Notes: generated by a model not told the origin, from the letters alone. DNA of 58,299 nt from Deltaproteobacteria bacterium RIFCSPLOWO2_12_FULL_60_19 (GCA_001798595.1 MGSS01000075.1:1-58299), one strand, 5' to 3'; counted from the first letter of the stretch, positions 30,881 to 39,433 are shown. Program-made: numbers and translations.

Positions 30881-31678
30881 TCACTCGCGGTAGAGGCCTT
30901 CCTTGTTCACGAATTGATAGACGCCTTCGAAGAACCAGGCGAAGTAGGCCTGGCCCATGCGCAGGCAATACTCCAGGCTGAAGCCGGGGCGGGTGTCGGC
31001 GCGACCTTCTTCCAACATTTTTTTCAGCACCATCCAGTCGAGACCCGCGTGCGCCATCACGCCGTCATGCTCTTCGAGGTCCGCTTCCGCATGAACGCGG
31101 AAGTAAACGATTTTCTCCTCGGGGATCTTGTAGGCTTTTCTGAGCGCTCCGCCGAAAAACTTGGCCCAATGGCCGACCGCCTCTTCCACGCAGAACGACG
31201 CCCACCATTCCGCCATCGTGCCTTCGTAAAGCACGCCGCGATAGTATTCCAAAAAGGCGCGGCACTCCGGCAGCATCTCGTACTCGATCATCTCATCGTC
31301 GGTCAGGCCGAAGTTTCTCCCTTGCTCCAACACGATCCGGATATGGCCCGGCGGCGTCGGATGGATCATCTCGTCCGCCACGTGGTTGGCGAAGTGTTTC
31401 TGCAATTCAGGATGGCGCTTGAAAAACGGCAGGTGGCGTTGATAGGCGACGCCGTGGAAGTTATTGATCTCGGCCACAAAGCCGTACCAGTTTTGCCAAA
31501 AAACTTTGATGGCCTCCATCGGCAGGGTTCCCTTGGCCAAATCCGTGTGAAACCGGCCTTTGAATAGCCAGCGGTCCGCCAGCCCCATCAGGTACTTTTT
31601 CAGATCTTCGACCACCGCCTCGGCCTCCTGCGGCGACAATCGCTTGCCGAAATAGTCCTTTTTATAGTTTGCAGCCAT
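30881..31678 (-). CDS. TenA/PqqC-like iron-containing redox enzyme (heme-oxygenase-like diiron fold)
   Basis: A 265-residue all-helical protein sharing motifs with 4163-4948: EINNFHGVAYQRHL, DEMIHPTPPGHIR, YEGTMAEWWASFCVEEAVGHW and FRVHAEADLEEHDGV. The Glu/His/Asp sets match heme-oxygenase-like diiron oxidases, which do oxidative C-C or C-N bond chemistry in several natural-product and cofactor pathways. Good ribosome site AGGAGG. It sits between an FAD-linked oxidase and a methyltransferase in a five-gene operon, which gives it a plausible biosynthetic role. Substrate unknown. Confidence 0.85.
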   Translation of the reverse strand: MAANYKKDYFGKRLSPQEAEAVVEDLKKYLMGLADRWLFKGRFHTDLAKGTLPMEAIKVFWQNWYGFVAEINNFHGVAYQRHLPFFKRHPELQKHFANHVADEMIHPTPPGHIRIVLEQGRNFGLTDDEMIEYEMLPECRAFLEYYRGVLYEGTMAEWWASFCVEEAVGHWAKFFGGALRKAYKIPEEKIVYFRVHAEADLEEHDGVMAHAGLDWMVLKKMLEEGRADTRPGFSLEYCLRMGQAYFAWFFEGVYQFVNKEGLYRE

Positions 31679-31702
31679 GTGTTCCTCCTTGGATAGGTGA
31701 CC

Positions 31703-31730
31703 GTAGGGGCGACCGGCCGGTCGCCCCTAC
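31703..31730. repeat. 28-bp perfect palindrome
   Basis: GTAGGGGCGACCGG is followed immediately by its exact reverse complement. It lies in the 76-base gap between the FAD-oxidase and diiron-like genes. The GTAGGGGCGACC...GGTCGCCCCTAC type is a common intergenic repeat in high-GC bacteria. It could form a very stable hairpin within the operon message. Confidence 0.85.
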
Positions 31731-31754
31731 AACACCTACCGCCTCATGCCTTCT

Positions 31755-33239
31755 TCAAGCCAGCGTTCCCGGATTCAGAATGTTATTCGGATCGACCATC
31801 TGCTTGATCTCTTTTACCAGGTCGTACAGATTCGTCAGTCGTTGATAGGGGTACGGTCCTTTGGTGCTGACCGTCGGCGCGGTCCAGACGACGCCGCGTT
31901 TATTGCTGAATTCCGCCACCATCCCCATCCACTTGCGGAGCTTCGCCACATCGGCGTCGTCGTAAGGATTATAAAAGACAAAATACTCCTCTTTCATCGC
32001 CAGATCGCGAGTCACGTAGCTGTCGTGCTGCGGCGAATGCTCGGGGTCCCACAGGCCGCACTCCCGCTTCGCTGCCTCATCAAGATCGTACATCTCTTTT
32101 AAGAAAACGATCGGGTACATCTTAGAAGTCACGGCGAACATGCCGGTGTGGCGCACGACCGAGCTGCACCAGCCGTCGGGGCCCATGATGTGGAAATCGG
32201 GCCAGCCGTGCAGGCCGTGCTCCTGCGCCTTGGCGCCCATCGACTTCTCCGCGATCTCCCGCACCTCGACCCCGCGCTGCTCCTGGTAGATCTTTCTCAT
32301 CCTTTTCTCTTTGTAAGCCAGCTCTTCGGCGTCGCGCGCGAAGAGGATCGTCTTTAGAAAAAACCAGGCGTCATCGGGAATCTTGGACTTGTCATAGAGT
32401 CCGTCTTCCATCGGCCAATGGTACTGCCAGCGATCGACGAAATGGATGTCGTAGACAACCTCTCCCTTAACCAGCCCCAGCATGGCCTCCTGGATGTTTT
32501 CCAGCTGGTCGCGCCGAAAGCTGTAACAGTAATCGTGCAGCCACTCTCTCCGCCCCTCGATGGCGCGCAGGCAGACTTTGCTGATGATGCCGAGCCCGCC
32601 CGCCGAGAGAGTGAAGAGTCCCATCAAATCGGGGAGATGAATCCATTTCTGAAACGGGCCGAACGTCGTGCCTTGGTTGGCGAGGGCGCCCAAGCGCACC
32701 GTCTCGCCGTTGGCGAGCACGACTTCCAGGCCGATCACCATGTCGGCGATCCAGCCGTAGCGCGTCATGCCGTAGCCGATGCCGCCTTTGCTGATCATCG
32801 CGCCGATCACGACCGAGGGGCCGTAAGTGCCGTAGTTCGGCAGCATCAGTCCGTGCTGCCTCAGCGCGTGGTGGATGCCATAGACGCTCGCGCCCCCTTC
32901 GGCGATCACGTATTGTTGCGTCGGGTTGACCTCGAGAATTTTGTCCATCCCCAGCATGTCGAGCAGGATGCCGCCTTTGAGCGGCGAGCTGATCCCCATG
33001 CCGACGCCGCCCTTGGCGACGATCGGGATTTTGTGCTCGTTGGCGAAGCTCAAAATCTTCGCCACCGAATGGCGGCCGGCTGAGTCGGATTCCACTCTGA
33101 CGATCACATCCGGCAGCGCCTTGTACGCGCCGTAGGCGAGGGTGTGCTGGTAGTTGATCTTGTCGATCGGGTTGGTCGAGACCAGGCGCGGGCCGACGAT
33201 CTCTTTGAGCTTAGAAACGATTTCGTCGAGAGACAGCAT
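31755..33239 (-). CDS. FAD-linked oxidase (VAO/PCMH family)
   Basis: A 494-residue flavoprotein. Residues 40-220 form the PCMH-type FAD domain: PDVIVRVESDSAGRHSVAKI, IVAKGGVGMGISSPLKGGI, GGASVYGIHHALRQHG and GPSVVIGAMISKGGIGYG. The C-terminus ends VDPNNILNPGTL, typical of FAD-linked oxidase C-terminal domains. Family members include 4-cresol/vanillyl-alcohol oxidases, glycolate and alkyl-glycerone-phosphate enzymes. ATG 33239 was chosen; codons upstream are from a repeat array. It lies between SDR and diiron-like genes in the five-gene operon. Confidence 0.88.
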   Translation of the reverse strand: MLSLDEIVSKLKEIVGPRLVSTNPIDKINYQHTLAYGAYKALPDVIVRVESDSAGRHSVAKILSFANEHKIPIVAKGGVGMGISSPLKGGILLDMLGMDKILEVNPTQQYVIAEGGASVYGIHHALRQHGLMLPNYGTYGPSVVIGAMISKGGIGYGMTRYGWIADMVIGLEVVLANGETVRLGALANQGTTFGPFQKWIHLPDLMGLFTLSAGGLGIISKVCLRAIEGRREWLHDYCYSFRRDQLENIQEAMLGLVKGEVVYDIHFVDRWQYHWPMEDGLYDKSKIPDDAWFFLKTILFARDAEELAYKEKRMRKIYQEQRGVEVREIAEKSMGAKAQEHGLHGWPDFHIMGPDGWCSSVVRHTGMFAVTSKMYPIVFLKEMYDLDEAAKRECGLWDPEHSPQHDSYVTRDLAMKEEYFVFYNPYDDADVAKLRKWMGMVAEFSNKRGVVWTAPTVSTKGPYPYQRLTNLYDLVKEIKQMVDPNNILNPGTLA

Positions 33240-33251
33240 TTTTTCGGGTCT

Positions 33252-33377
33252 AATGCAAAATGCAAAATGCAAATTGAAAAATGTAAAATGCGGGAACGGG
33301 ACAGGAATTTAACGACTCAAGCCGGATTTTAAGGAGATTTTGCGCTTTGCCTTTTGCAATTCTCATTTTTCATTTTC
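33252..33377. repeat. heptamer (TGCAAAA) array with inverted arm
   Basis: TGCAAAATGCAAAATGCAAA followed by TGAAAAA and TGTAAAA (33253-33288), period 7, is matched by inverted words CTTTTGCAATTCTCATTTTT (about 33350-33369). The hairpin lies between the SDR and FAD-oxidase genes. Confidence 0.8.
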
Positions 33378-33379
33378 GG

Positions 33380-34150
33380 CTAGAGTTGCAGATGGCTTCC
33401 GCCGGTGACGAGGATATTGCTGCCGGTGATCATATTGGTTTCGTCGCCGGCGAGAAAGGCGATCGTGCCGGCCACGTCCTCCGGGTAGAGGTGCTTCTGG
33501 ATCGGCCGGTTCTTGCGAACTCGCTCCTTGAACTCTTCCGACATGACCGTAGAGGCGTCGGTCAATGTAAACGCCGGCGTGACGACATTCACCGTGATGC
33601 CCAAGGGTCCCAACTCGATGGCCAGGGTCGTTGCCGCCACTTCCAGCGCGGCCTTCGCCGCGGCGTAGGCGCCCAGCCGGGGTAGAGGCTGCTGCGCCAG
33701 GCGGGAGCTTAAAACGACGATCTTGCCCTTTTTCTTTTCGATCATCCCGGGAACGAAAGCGTGAACGCCGTTGTAGAGCGCGCCGAGCTCTTTGCGCGTA
33801 GCCTCCTCGAACCCATGCCAAGAGATTTGGTGCAGCGGAGCGATCTCAAAGGGGAAGAAGGCGTTGTTGATGAGAACATCAACCTGGCCGAGCGTTTTTT
33901 CCACCGCGCGGCGCATGTCGTCGACCTGGGCCTGGTCGGTGACATCGGCCTGAAAGACCATCCCCTTCGCGCCCTCTTTTTCCACTTCGTTGAGGACCTC
34001 AAGCGCGCGTTCGCGGTTCTGTAGGTAGTTCACCACCACCGACGCGCCGCAATGAGCGAGGCGCTTGGCGGCGGCCGCGCCGATGCCCCGGCTCGCTCCG
34101 GTAACGAGAACAACTCTGCCTGACAGAGGCTGGCGTCCGTCTTGTTCCAT
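33380..34150 (-). CDS. short-chain dehydrogenase/reductase
   Basis: A 256-residue SDR. The cofactor loop is VTGASRGIGAAAAKRLA (residues about 16-32), followed by FQADVTDQAQVDDM and LINNAFFPFE, and the catalytic pair in LGAYAAAKAALEV (Y-x-x-x-K). It is of classical length and NAD(P)-dependent. It starts 18 bases after the radical SAM gene and precedes the FAD oxidase, in the five-gene operon. The substrate is not predictable. Confidence 0.93.
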   Translation of the reverse strand: MEQDGRQPLSGRVVLVTGASRGIGAAAAKRLAHCGASVVVNYLQNRERALEVLNEVEKEGAKGMVFQADVTDQAQVDDMRRAVEKTLGQVDVLINNAFFPFEIAPLHQISWHGFEEATRKELGALYNGVHAFVPGMIEKKKGKIVVLSSRLAQQPLPRLGAYAAAKAALEVAATTLAIELGPLGITVNVVTPAFTLTDASTVMSEEFKERVRKNRPIQKHLYPEDVAGTIAFLAGDETNMITGSNILVTGGSHLQL

Positions 34151-34168
34151 AGTCGCGCCGGATCGGAG

Positions 34169-35650
34169 TTAGATCGCTACGGCGTCTTCAGCCGCGCCCT
34201 TTTCGTATTTCGCCGCGTTCTCTTTGAACGAGAGAAACTTCATCCGCACGTAGGGCGAGCTGTAGCCGTTCAAGATCCGCTCGATCCTGCCCGGCTTGCT
34301 GTAGAAGGCCTGAAAAGCCCAGCCGGTCAACTGTCCCAACTGTTGCCGCGTCAGATGTTTCGTCGGCATGACGCCGTGCTCCAGGTCGTAGAGGCTCATG
34401 TCGTCGATCTCGATGTTGTTTTCCTTGACCGCGCGCTTCCAGATCGGAGAGCCGGGTATGGGATTCAGCAGCTGGATCATCACGATGTCCGGGTCGATTT
34501 CGTCGACGGCCTTGAAACGTTGTCGGATCTTCGCCGCGTCGTCTTCCCAGAAGCCGTTGAGATAGGTCGCCACCGTCGAGATATCGTTCCGGCGCAGAAA
34601 GCCGATGATCTCTTTTAATTCTTTGACGCCGACTTTCATCGGCCCTTTATGCGCCTCCGCGATCTCCTCGTCGGTCCCTCCATCGATCCCGATCAGCACC
34701 TGATACATCCCGACCTTGCGCAGCCGGGGAATGAGGTCCATGTCCCGGATAAAGTTCTGGGCGCGCCCGAGACAGAACCAGCTCATGTCGAGTTTCTTTT
34801 GCTCCAACGCCTCGACCAGATCGACCATCTTCCGGCGGTCGGAGTTGAAATCGTCGTCCATGAAAGTGAGCGCCTTGACGCCGTATTTTCGGTGCAGCAG
34901 CTCCATCTCTTCGGCGATCTTTTTGCCGCCGCGGGTGCGGTGAGAGCTGAAGTCGCGCGGGCTCCGCGGATCGACCAGCCACCACTCGTAGCAGAAATGG
35001 CACGCGCCTTCGCAGCCGCGCGAGGTCACCGCCTCGTTGTAGTTGGGAATAACGGAGTAACCACAATACCGGTCCATCGGGAACAGATCGTAGGCCGGCG
35101 CGGGCAGCTCGTCGAGATTGGTGATGAGCGGTCGCGGCGGGTTGAGAACGACCTCGGCGCCGTTGCGCCAGCAGAGTCCTTTGATCCCGCTCAATTTCGG
35201 CGCGGGTTGCTTGAGCTCGTCCAGTAGTTCCGCCATCGTATATTCGCAATCGCCAAAAACGGCGACGATCGCGAAATCGAGCTGCGGGTTTTCCCGCATC
35301 AGCTTCTGCGGGATCGCCGTGTACATGAGTCCGCCGGCGACCGTGACGGTTTTGGGCGCGATTTCCTTGATGCGCTTCATCGCCGCGTGAAAGCGAGTGA
35401 GCTGGGCCGCGCCGCCGGAAGCGGCGATCATGTTGCCGAAGAAGACGGCGTCGGGCTTTCTGCGCCGCACCTCTTCGAACATCTGCTCGTCGTTCAGCTC
35501 CAGGGCGCGACAGTCCAGGACTTCAACGTCGGCGCTCTTTTTCTCGCGAACGAAGGCAGCCAGTTGGGCGTGGAGCGCGTTGGTTGCGAGGTGGCGGTCG
35601 CCCCAGGGGGCCCAGTTTCCCATTGGCGGTGTAATGAATAGAAGTTTCAT
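34169..35650 (-). CDS. B12-binding-domain radical SAM protein
   Basis: A 493-residue protein. Residues 1-165 fold like a cobalamin-binding domain (LLFITPPMGNWAP, PDAVFFGNMIAAS, VTVAGGLMYTA); the cobalamin-His motif DxHxxG is not seen. The radical SAM cluster is C213-E-G-A-C217-H-F-C220. The segments YGVKALTFMDDDF and GMYQVLIGIDGGTDEEI are typical barrel strands of this class, related to hopanoid/Mg-protoporphyrin/methyltransferase-like enzymes. It is the first gene of the five-gene operon. B12 uptake genes lie directly on the other side of this locus. Confidence 0.9.
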   Translation of the reverse strand: MKLLFITPPMGNWAPWGDRHLATNALHAQLAAFVREKKSADVEVLDCRALELNDEQMFEEVRRRKPDAVFFGNMIAASGGAAQLTRFHAAMKRIKEIAPKTVTVAGGLMYTAIPQKLMRENPQLDFAIVAVFGDCEYTMAELLDELKQPAPKLSGIKGLCWRNGAEVVLNPPRPLITNLDELPAPAYDLFPMDRYCGYSVIPNYNEAVTSRGCEGACHFCYEWWLVDPRSPRDFSSHRTRGGKKIAEEMELLHRKYGVKALTFMDDDFNSDRRKMVDLVEALEQKKLDMSWFCLGRAQNFIRDMDLIPRLRKVGMYQVLIGIDGGTDEEIAEAHKGPMKVGVKELKEIIGFLRRNDISTVATYLNGFWEDDAAKIRQRFKAVDEIDPDIVMIQLLNPIPGSPIWKRAVKENNIEIDDMSLYDLEHGVMPTKHLTRQQLGQLTGWAFQAFYSKPGRIERILNGYSSPYVRMKFLSFKENAAKYEKGAAEDAVAI

Positions 35651-35771
35651 GTGTTTCTCCTAACCGGCCGGATACTTCGCCCCAAAATAGTTAATACGTA
35701 AACAATTGTCAAGGTGGGCTGCTGCCGGGCCCGCTGTTGACAGGGGAACCAGAGTGCGGGAAAAGAGAAAG

Positions 35772-36494
35772 ATGCTTTCACTTTTACAGGCGATTAAGTT
35801 CCTTACAGCCGCTCCGTGGCCGACAAGCAGGGAGGCGGCGCCGCAAGAGGTGGCACAGTCCGCCGCCTTTTTCCCCTTGGTCGGATTCTTTTTGGGGATC
35901 GTGCTGGTCTTGGTGGACCGCCTGTTGGACCCTTATCTCGCCTCGGAGATCCTGAGCGTTGTGCTGGTCACGGTTCTCATATTCGCGACGCGCGCCGCGC
36001 CTCTGGCCGATCTAGCGAGCACCTGGGATCAGTTAGCCCCGAGGAAAAACAGGCCCCTTGCCGGTTCGCGCATAGGCCCAGATTTGGGTCTGTTCGGTTT
36101 ACTGGCGGTCCTGGTAGTCATCGCTCTCAAATTTCGCGCTATCGAGGTAATGGGCGAAGCGCGCGCCCCCGGTCTGTTGTTGGCGCCGGCCCTGGGGCGC
36201 TGGGCGATGGTGGTGCTGGGTTACGGTGCGAGTTCTACGGGCGAGGATGAACAGGAAATCGACGTAGACGGTATCAGGGGTAAGCAGTTGATTCTGGCAA
36301 CTGGCTTGCTGCTGTGCGGCGTCTTCCTGATCGCCCGGCGGGTGGGGCTTTGGGTGGCGTTATGGGTTTCGCTCTTGGCGCTCGGGAGCCGGTACCTACT
36401 CCACCGCCGACTGGGCGGAGTCGCTGGGAAAAATCTCGGCGCGGTCGCGGAGATGAGCGAGGCGCTGGCATTTGTTCTCTTTGCCACCCTTTAG
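35772..36494 (+). CDS. CobS-like membrane protein, divergent (adenosylcobinamide-GDP ribazoletransferase family)
   Basis: A 240-residue, about six-helix protein. It aligns with CobS over MLSLLQAIKFLTAAPWP, AAFFPLVGFFLGIVL, SRIGPDLGLFGLLAVLVVIALK and GGVAGKNLGAVAEMSEALAF. CobS joins adenosylcobinamide-GDP to alpha-ribazole using Mg2+. The usual acidic motifs are changed: the HLDGLADTADG loop reads APLADLASTWDQ, KDSRIG reads AGSRIG, and TGD reads AGK. Most Mg ligands are therefore lost, and the protein may be a non-catalytic relative. ATG 35772 is chosen over an upstream in-frame start for lack of coding look there. It heads the cobalamin block. Confidence 0.7.
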   Translation: MLSLLQAIKFLTAAPWPTSREAAPQEVAQSAAFFPLVGFFLGIVLVLVDRLLDPYLASEILSVVLVTVLIFATRAAPLADLASTWDQLAPRKNRPLAGSRIGPDLGLFGLLAVLVVIALKFRAIEVMGEARAPGLLLAPALGRWAMVVLGYGASSTGEDEQEIDVDGIRGKQLILATGLLLCGVFLIARRVGLWVALWVSLLALGSRYLLHRRLGGVAGKNLGAVAEMSEALAFVLFATL

Positions 36495-36552
36495 CAGGCC
36501 GGCCACAAAGGCCCATATGCCATAGCCCGCCTGGGAATCTCTCTCCGGGCCG

Positions 36553-36825
36553 ATGCGATACGTCGTTGGTAAGCTGCCCTCAAAAACTGAGAGTATCTCT
36601 GGACTACGCTTGCATCTCCTCGTCCCATGCATCGTAGCGGTTCTCGGCATCCACGGAATCAACCGCCAGGTGATTTTGCTTTACGGCTCGCTTCCCTCGG
36701 CGGTGATCAACTACGTTCTGACGGCAAAATACACCCGCAACTCCGAGCTCACCGTCTCCATCATCGTGCTCTCGACTCTCCTCTCCCTGGCGACTGTCCC
36801 GTTAGTTTTCTGGTTGATTCGGTAA
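36553..36825 (+). pseudogene. C-terminal fragment of an AEC (auxin efflux carrier) family transporter
   Basis: The 90 codons encode two or three membrane segments ending SLPSAVINYVLTAKYTRNSELTVSIIVLSTLLSLATVPLVFWL, the typical last part of AEC family transporters (about 300 residues). The N-terminal two thirds are missing; the space upstream is only about 60 bases from the CobS-like gene. It is therefore a gene remnant. It could be read as a small peptide gene, but no function would be expected. Confidence 0.75.
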
Positions 36826-36878
36826 TCGCCAGAAGTCCCCGTGAAGAGGGCAATATCCGCCCGTGCTCTTTCGCGCGT

Positions 36879-38219
36879 CTAGGAAGCGCGTCGCTTTGTC
36901 GGCGGACGGAGAAAAAAAGTCAGGAAGGCCGAGACGATCAACATGCCGATGAAGAGGCTGAAGGAGAGAAAGTAGCTTTGGGTGGCGTCGAAGAGCAGGC
37001 CGAAAAAGGGCGGTCCCCCGGCGGCGAAGGCGTGGGTCAGGAGCGCGCCCATGCCGCGGATCTTTCCGAGCGAGACGCGCCCGAAGTAGTTGGCCCAGAT
37101 CATCTCCGACAGGATGGAGGTGCCGCCCATCCCGATGCCGTATAGAAAAAAGCCGGCATAGAGGGAAACCACCCCGGGAGCGAAGAAGGCCCAGGAAAGC
37201 CCCGCGGTTTGGATCAGAAACTTGACCATGATGAGTCTGGCGATATTTCCCCGCTCGGCGAGAACCCCCCAAACGATGGGTGTGCTGAACTGCATGGATG
37301 CGATAATGCTCAATACCGCCGCTCCTACCATGGCCGAATGGCCCTGATCGGTTACGAAGGCGAAGACGTGAAGATTCAGGCCGGTCACACCGACGCTCGC
37401 GACGCCGAAGGTGATGCAGATGAGCCAGAAGGCCGGAGTGCGGAGCGCCTCGCGGCGGCTCCAGGCGACGACGTCGACTTTCGCGCTCCGCCGCAGCCTG
37501 GCGGCGGCCCCGCCCGCAGGCGACTCGCTCTCGTGTGGCGCGGGGGATCTACCGTCCGGCAGAAGTCCCATGTCTTCCGGGCGCCGGCGCATAAAGAGCA
37601 GCGACGGGCCAACGACCAACGCCAGCGTCACAAGGCCGAAGACGGCCCAGGTCGCCCGCCATCCCGCGTATACGATGAGGGAGGCCGCCAGGAGAGGCAT
37701 TGCGACTTTGGCCAGGCCGTGGCCCATGCCGGCTAAAGCGAGCGCGCGGCCGCGCATGCGAACGAACCAGCGCGAGATGGAGACGTTGACCACCATCGAA
37801 CCCATGAGCGCGTCGCCCGGGCTGACCAGGAGCCAGCGGACCAGAAGGAACTGCCAAAAATCCCTCGCCTGGCCGAGGAGGAGAAAGCCCGCCCCCGAGA
37901 TGAGACCGCCGGCGGCCATGAGCCACTTCCCACCATGCCGGTCTATCAGCGAGCCGATCAGCGGCGCCGCGACCGCGCTGACGAGGATCTCTCCCGAACG
38001 GACGAGCGAGAAAACGCCACGGGAGATCCCGAGATCTTCAGACAGCGGTTTCAGGAAAACGCTGAGCGTGCTCGATATCGAGAAGGCGGAAGCGATGTAC
38101 GCAAGAAAGCCGACGGCGACGATTACCCAGCCGTAAAAAAATTTTGTCGGGTGGTTTGTATATTCAGCGCCGGACGAGGGTTGCACGCTCTTCGTTGTAT
38201 CAAGGATCGGATGAAGCAT
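36879..38219 (-). CDS. MFS transporter
   Basis: A 446-residue, 12-helix major facilitator. YGWVIVAVGFLAYIASAFSISSTLSVFLKPLSEDLGISRG begins helix 1-2, GSLIDRHGGKWLMAAGG is the loop 2-3 motif (G-x-x-x-D-R-x-G), and a hydrophilic central loop lies near residues 200-230. The type resembles monocarboxylate/oxalate-formate antiporters (FYGWVIVA start). It runs convergent to the CobS-like gene and divergent from the riboswitch-controlled genes. ATG 38219 (MLHPILD) was used; an upstream ATG at 38231 is possible. Confidence 0.85.
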   Translation of the reverse strand: MLHPILDTTKSVQPSSGAEYTNHPTKFFYGWVIVAVGFLAYIASAFSISSTLSVFLKPLSEDLGISRGVFSLVRSGEILVSAVAAPLIGSLIDRHGGKWLMAAGGLISGAGFLLLGQARDFWQFLLVRWLLVSPGDALMGSMVVNVSISRWFVRMRGRALALAGMGHGLAKVAMPLLAASLIVYAGWRATWAVFGLVTLALVVGPSLLFMRRRPEDMGLLPDGRSPAPHESESPAGGAAARLRRSAKVDVVAWSRREALRTPAFWLICITFGVASVGVTGLNLHVFAFVTDQGHSAMVGAAVLSIIASMQFSTPIVWGVLAERGNIARLIMVKFLIQTAGLSWAFFAPGVVSLYAGFFLYGIGMGGTSILSEMIWANYFGRVSLGKIRGMGALLTHAFAAGGPPFFGLLFDATQSYFLSFSLFIGMLIVSAFLTFFLRPPTKRRAS

Positions 38220-38275
38220 AAAGGCCGGCAAGAATAGGCCCGCATAAGAATTTCACCCGGAGCGTCAAAAACTTC

Positions 38276-38304
38276 TTGACAAGTTTTTTCGCGCGGTGTA
38301 CTTT
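38276..38304 (+). promoter_or_regulatory. promoter of first cobalamin riboswitch transcript
   Basis: TTGACA (38276-38281), a 17-base spacer and TACTTT (38299-38304) lie just upstream of the riboswitch, which would begin near the expected transcription start. Confidence 0.7.
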
Positions 38305-38314
38305 TCTCTTTACT

Positions 38315-38465
38315 CTAAGCTCCAGGGAAGTCCGGTGCAAATCCGGCGCGGTCCCGCCACTGTAATGGCGACGAAAGCCGCAAGTTAAGCCACTGTGCGC
38401 CTTAGGCGCGCGGGAAGGCGCGGCGAGTAGAATCAAGCCAAAGCCAGGAGACCTGCTTAGAACGC
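38315..38465 (+). ncRNA. cobalamin riboswitch 1
   Basis: Consensus blocks are present in order: GGAAGTCCGGTGCAAATCCGG, then GCGGTCCCGCCACTGTAA, GCCACTGTGCG, GGGAAGGCGCGGCGAGTAG, and AAGCCAGGAGACCTGC. It precedes the TonB gene. A small GAGAA/TTCTC hairpin followed by seven T residues at about 38491-38510 may be the expression platform (transcription termination). Binding of adenosyl- or other cobalamin should lower expression. Confidence 0.95.
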
Positions 38466-38546
38466 GTTAACCGGCCTCTCCGGGAGAGAGAGAAAGGTTC
38501 TCATTTTTTTCCTCCAACTCTCGTTGAGGCCGGATGAGAAGCTCCG

Positions 38547-39386
38547 ATGAAGCTTTGCTCGTCTCTGTTGATTTCTGCGATGTTTCACGCCGCCGTGCTG
38601 TTACTGCCGCCGGCGGGGTTTGAGCCTCGCCCCCAGGAGCTTATTCCCGTGGTCGTCCTGGGTGTCGCTGAAGGTGATGGTTCGACCTTGCTCACCACGG
38701 GGGAGGGTGGTGGGGGCGGTGCATCTGGCGCAAAACCGCAAGGCAATGGAGCGCCGGAGCAGCGGACAGTGAAAAAGGCGCCAGCCAAAAGCGAAGCTGT
38801 CGCGCCAGCCGGCGACGGAGTGGGTACGCTACTCGCTTCCGCACAGATGGCGGTCAAAACTCAGGTGGCGCTGGAGGCTGTGAGCGACGTTGGGATCGCC
38901 GTGGCGGACGTCAGCGGGAATGGCGCAAGTCAATCTCGTGTGAGTTCCGCGCCGGCAGACGGTCAGGCTGGTGAGGCGGGATTTTCCGCGGGCGGCGCCG
39001 GAACGGGTGGAAACGGGAGCGGAATCGGCGCGGCGGGAACCGGCAACGGACTCGGCTTAGCAGGGGACGGGCATGGCGGAGGAGGGCTGGGCGTAACGCC
39101 AATCTATGCCGGAGTGAGTTACGCGCACACGCCCAAACCGGCCTATCCCGAAGAGGCCAGAAAAGCAGGCTGGGAAGGGACTGTGATACTCGGTGTCCTG
39201 GTGGATGTTGGAGGGAAGGCGGAAAAAATTGAGATCAAAGGCAGTTCCGGTTACGCGCCGCTCGATCAGGCGGCGGTGGAGGGTCTCAAGCGGTGGCTTT
39301 TTCGTCCAGCGCGCTACGGCGAGAGAGCGGTGGAGAGTTGGGTGAAGATTCCGGTCGTTTTTCAGTTGGCTGAAGTCAAAGATTAA
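38547..39386 (+). CDS. TonB family energy-transducing protein
   Basis: A 279-residue protein with one N-terminal membrane segment (CSSLLISAMFHAAVLLLP), a long low-complexity periplasmic spacer rich in Gly, Ala and Ser (e.g. GGAGTGGNGSGIGAAGTGNG), and a C-terminal TonB domain (PKPAYPEEARKAGWEGTVIL, then LDQAAVEGLKRWLFRPAR). The spacer is Gly-rich rather than the Pro/Lys-rich spacer of classical TonB. It energises outer-membrane receptors with ExbB/ExbD, which are not in the window. It is controlled by riboswitch 1 and sits before the TonB-dependent receptor. Confidence 0.9.
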   Translation: MKLCSSLLISAMFHAAVLLLPPAGFEPRPQELIPVVVLGVAEGDGSTLLTTGEGGGGGASGAKPQGNGAPEQRTVKKAPAKSEAVAPAGDGVGTLLASAQMAVKTQVALEAVSDVGIAVADVSGNGASQSRVSSAPADGQAGEAGFSAGGAGTGGNGSGIGAAGTGNGLGLAGDGHGGGGLGVTPIYAGVSYAHTPKPAYPEEARKAGWEGTVILGVLVDVGGKAEKIEIKGSSGYAPLDQAAVEGLKRWLFRPARYGERAVESWVKIPVVFQLAEVKD

Positions 39387-39433
39387 CCGTCTAACTCAAT
39401 TTTAAGGAGGCAAACAGAAGCGATCTTATCAAC

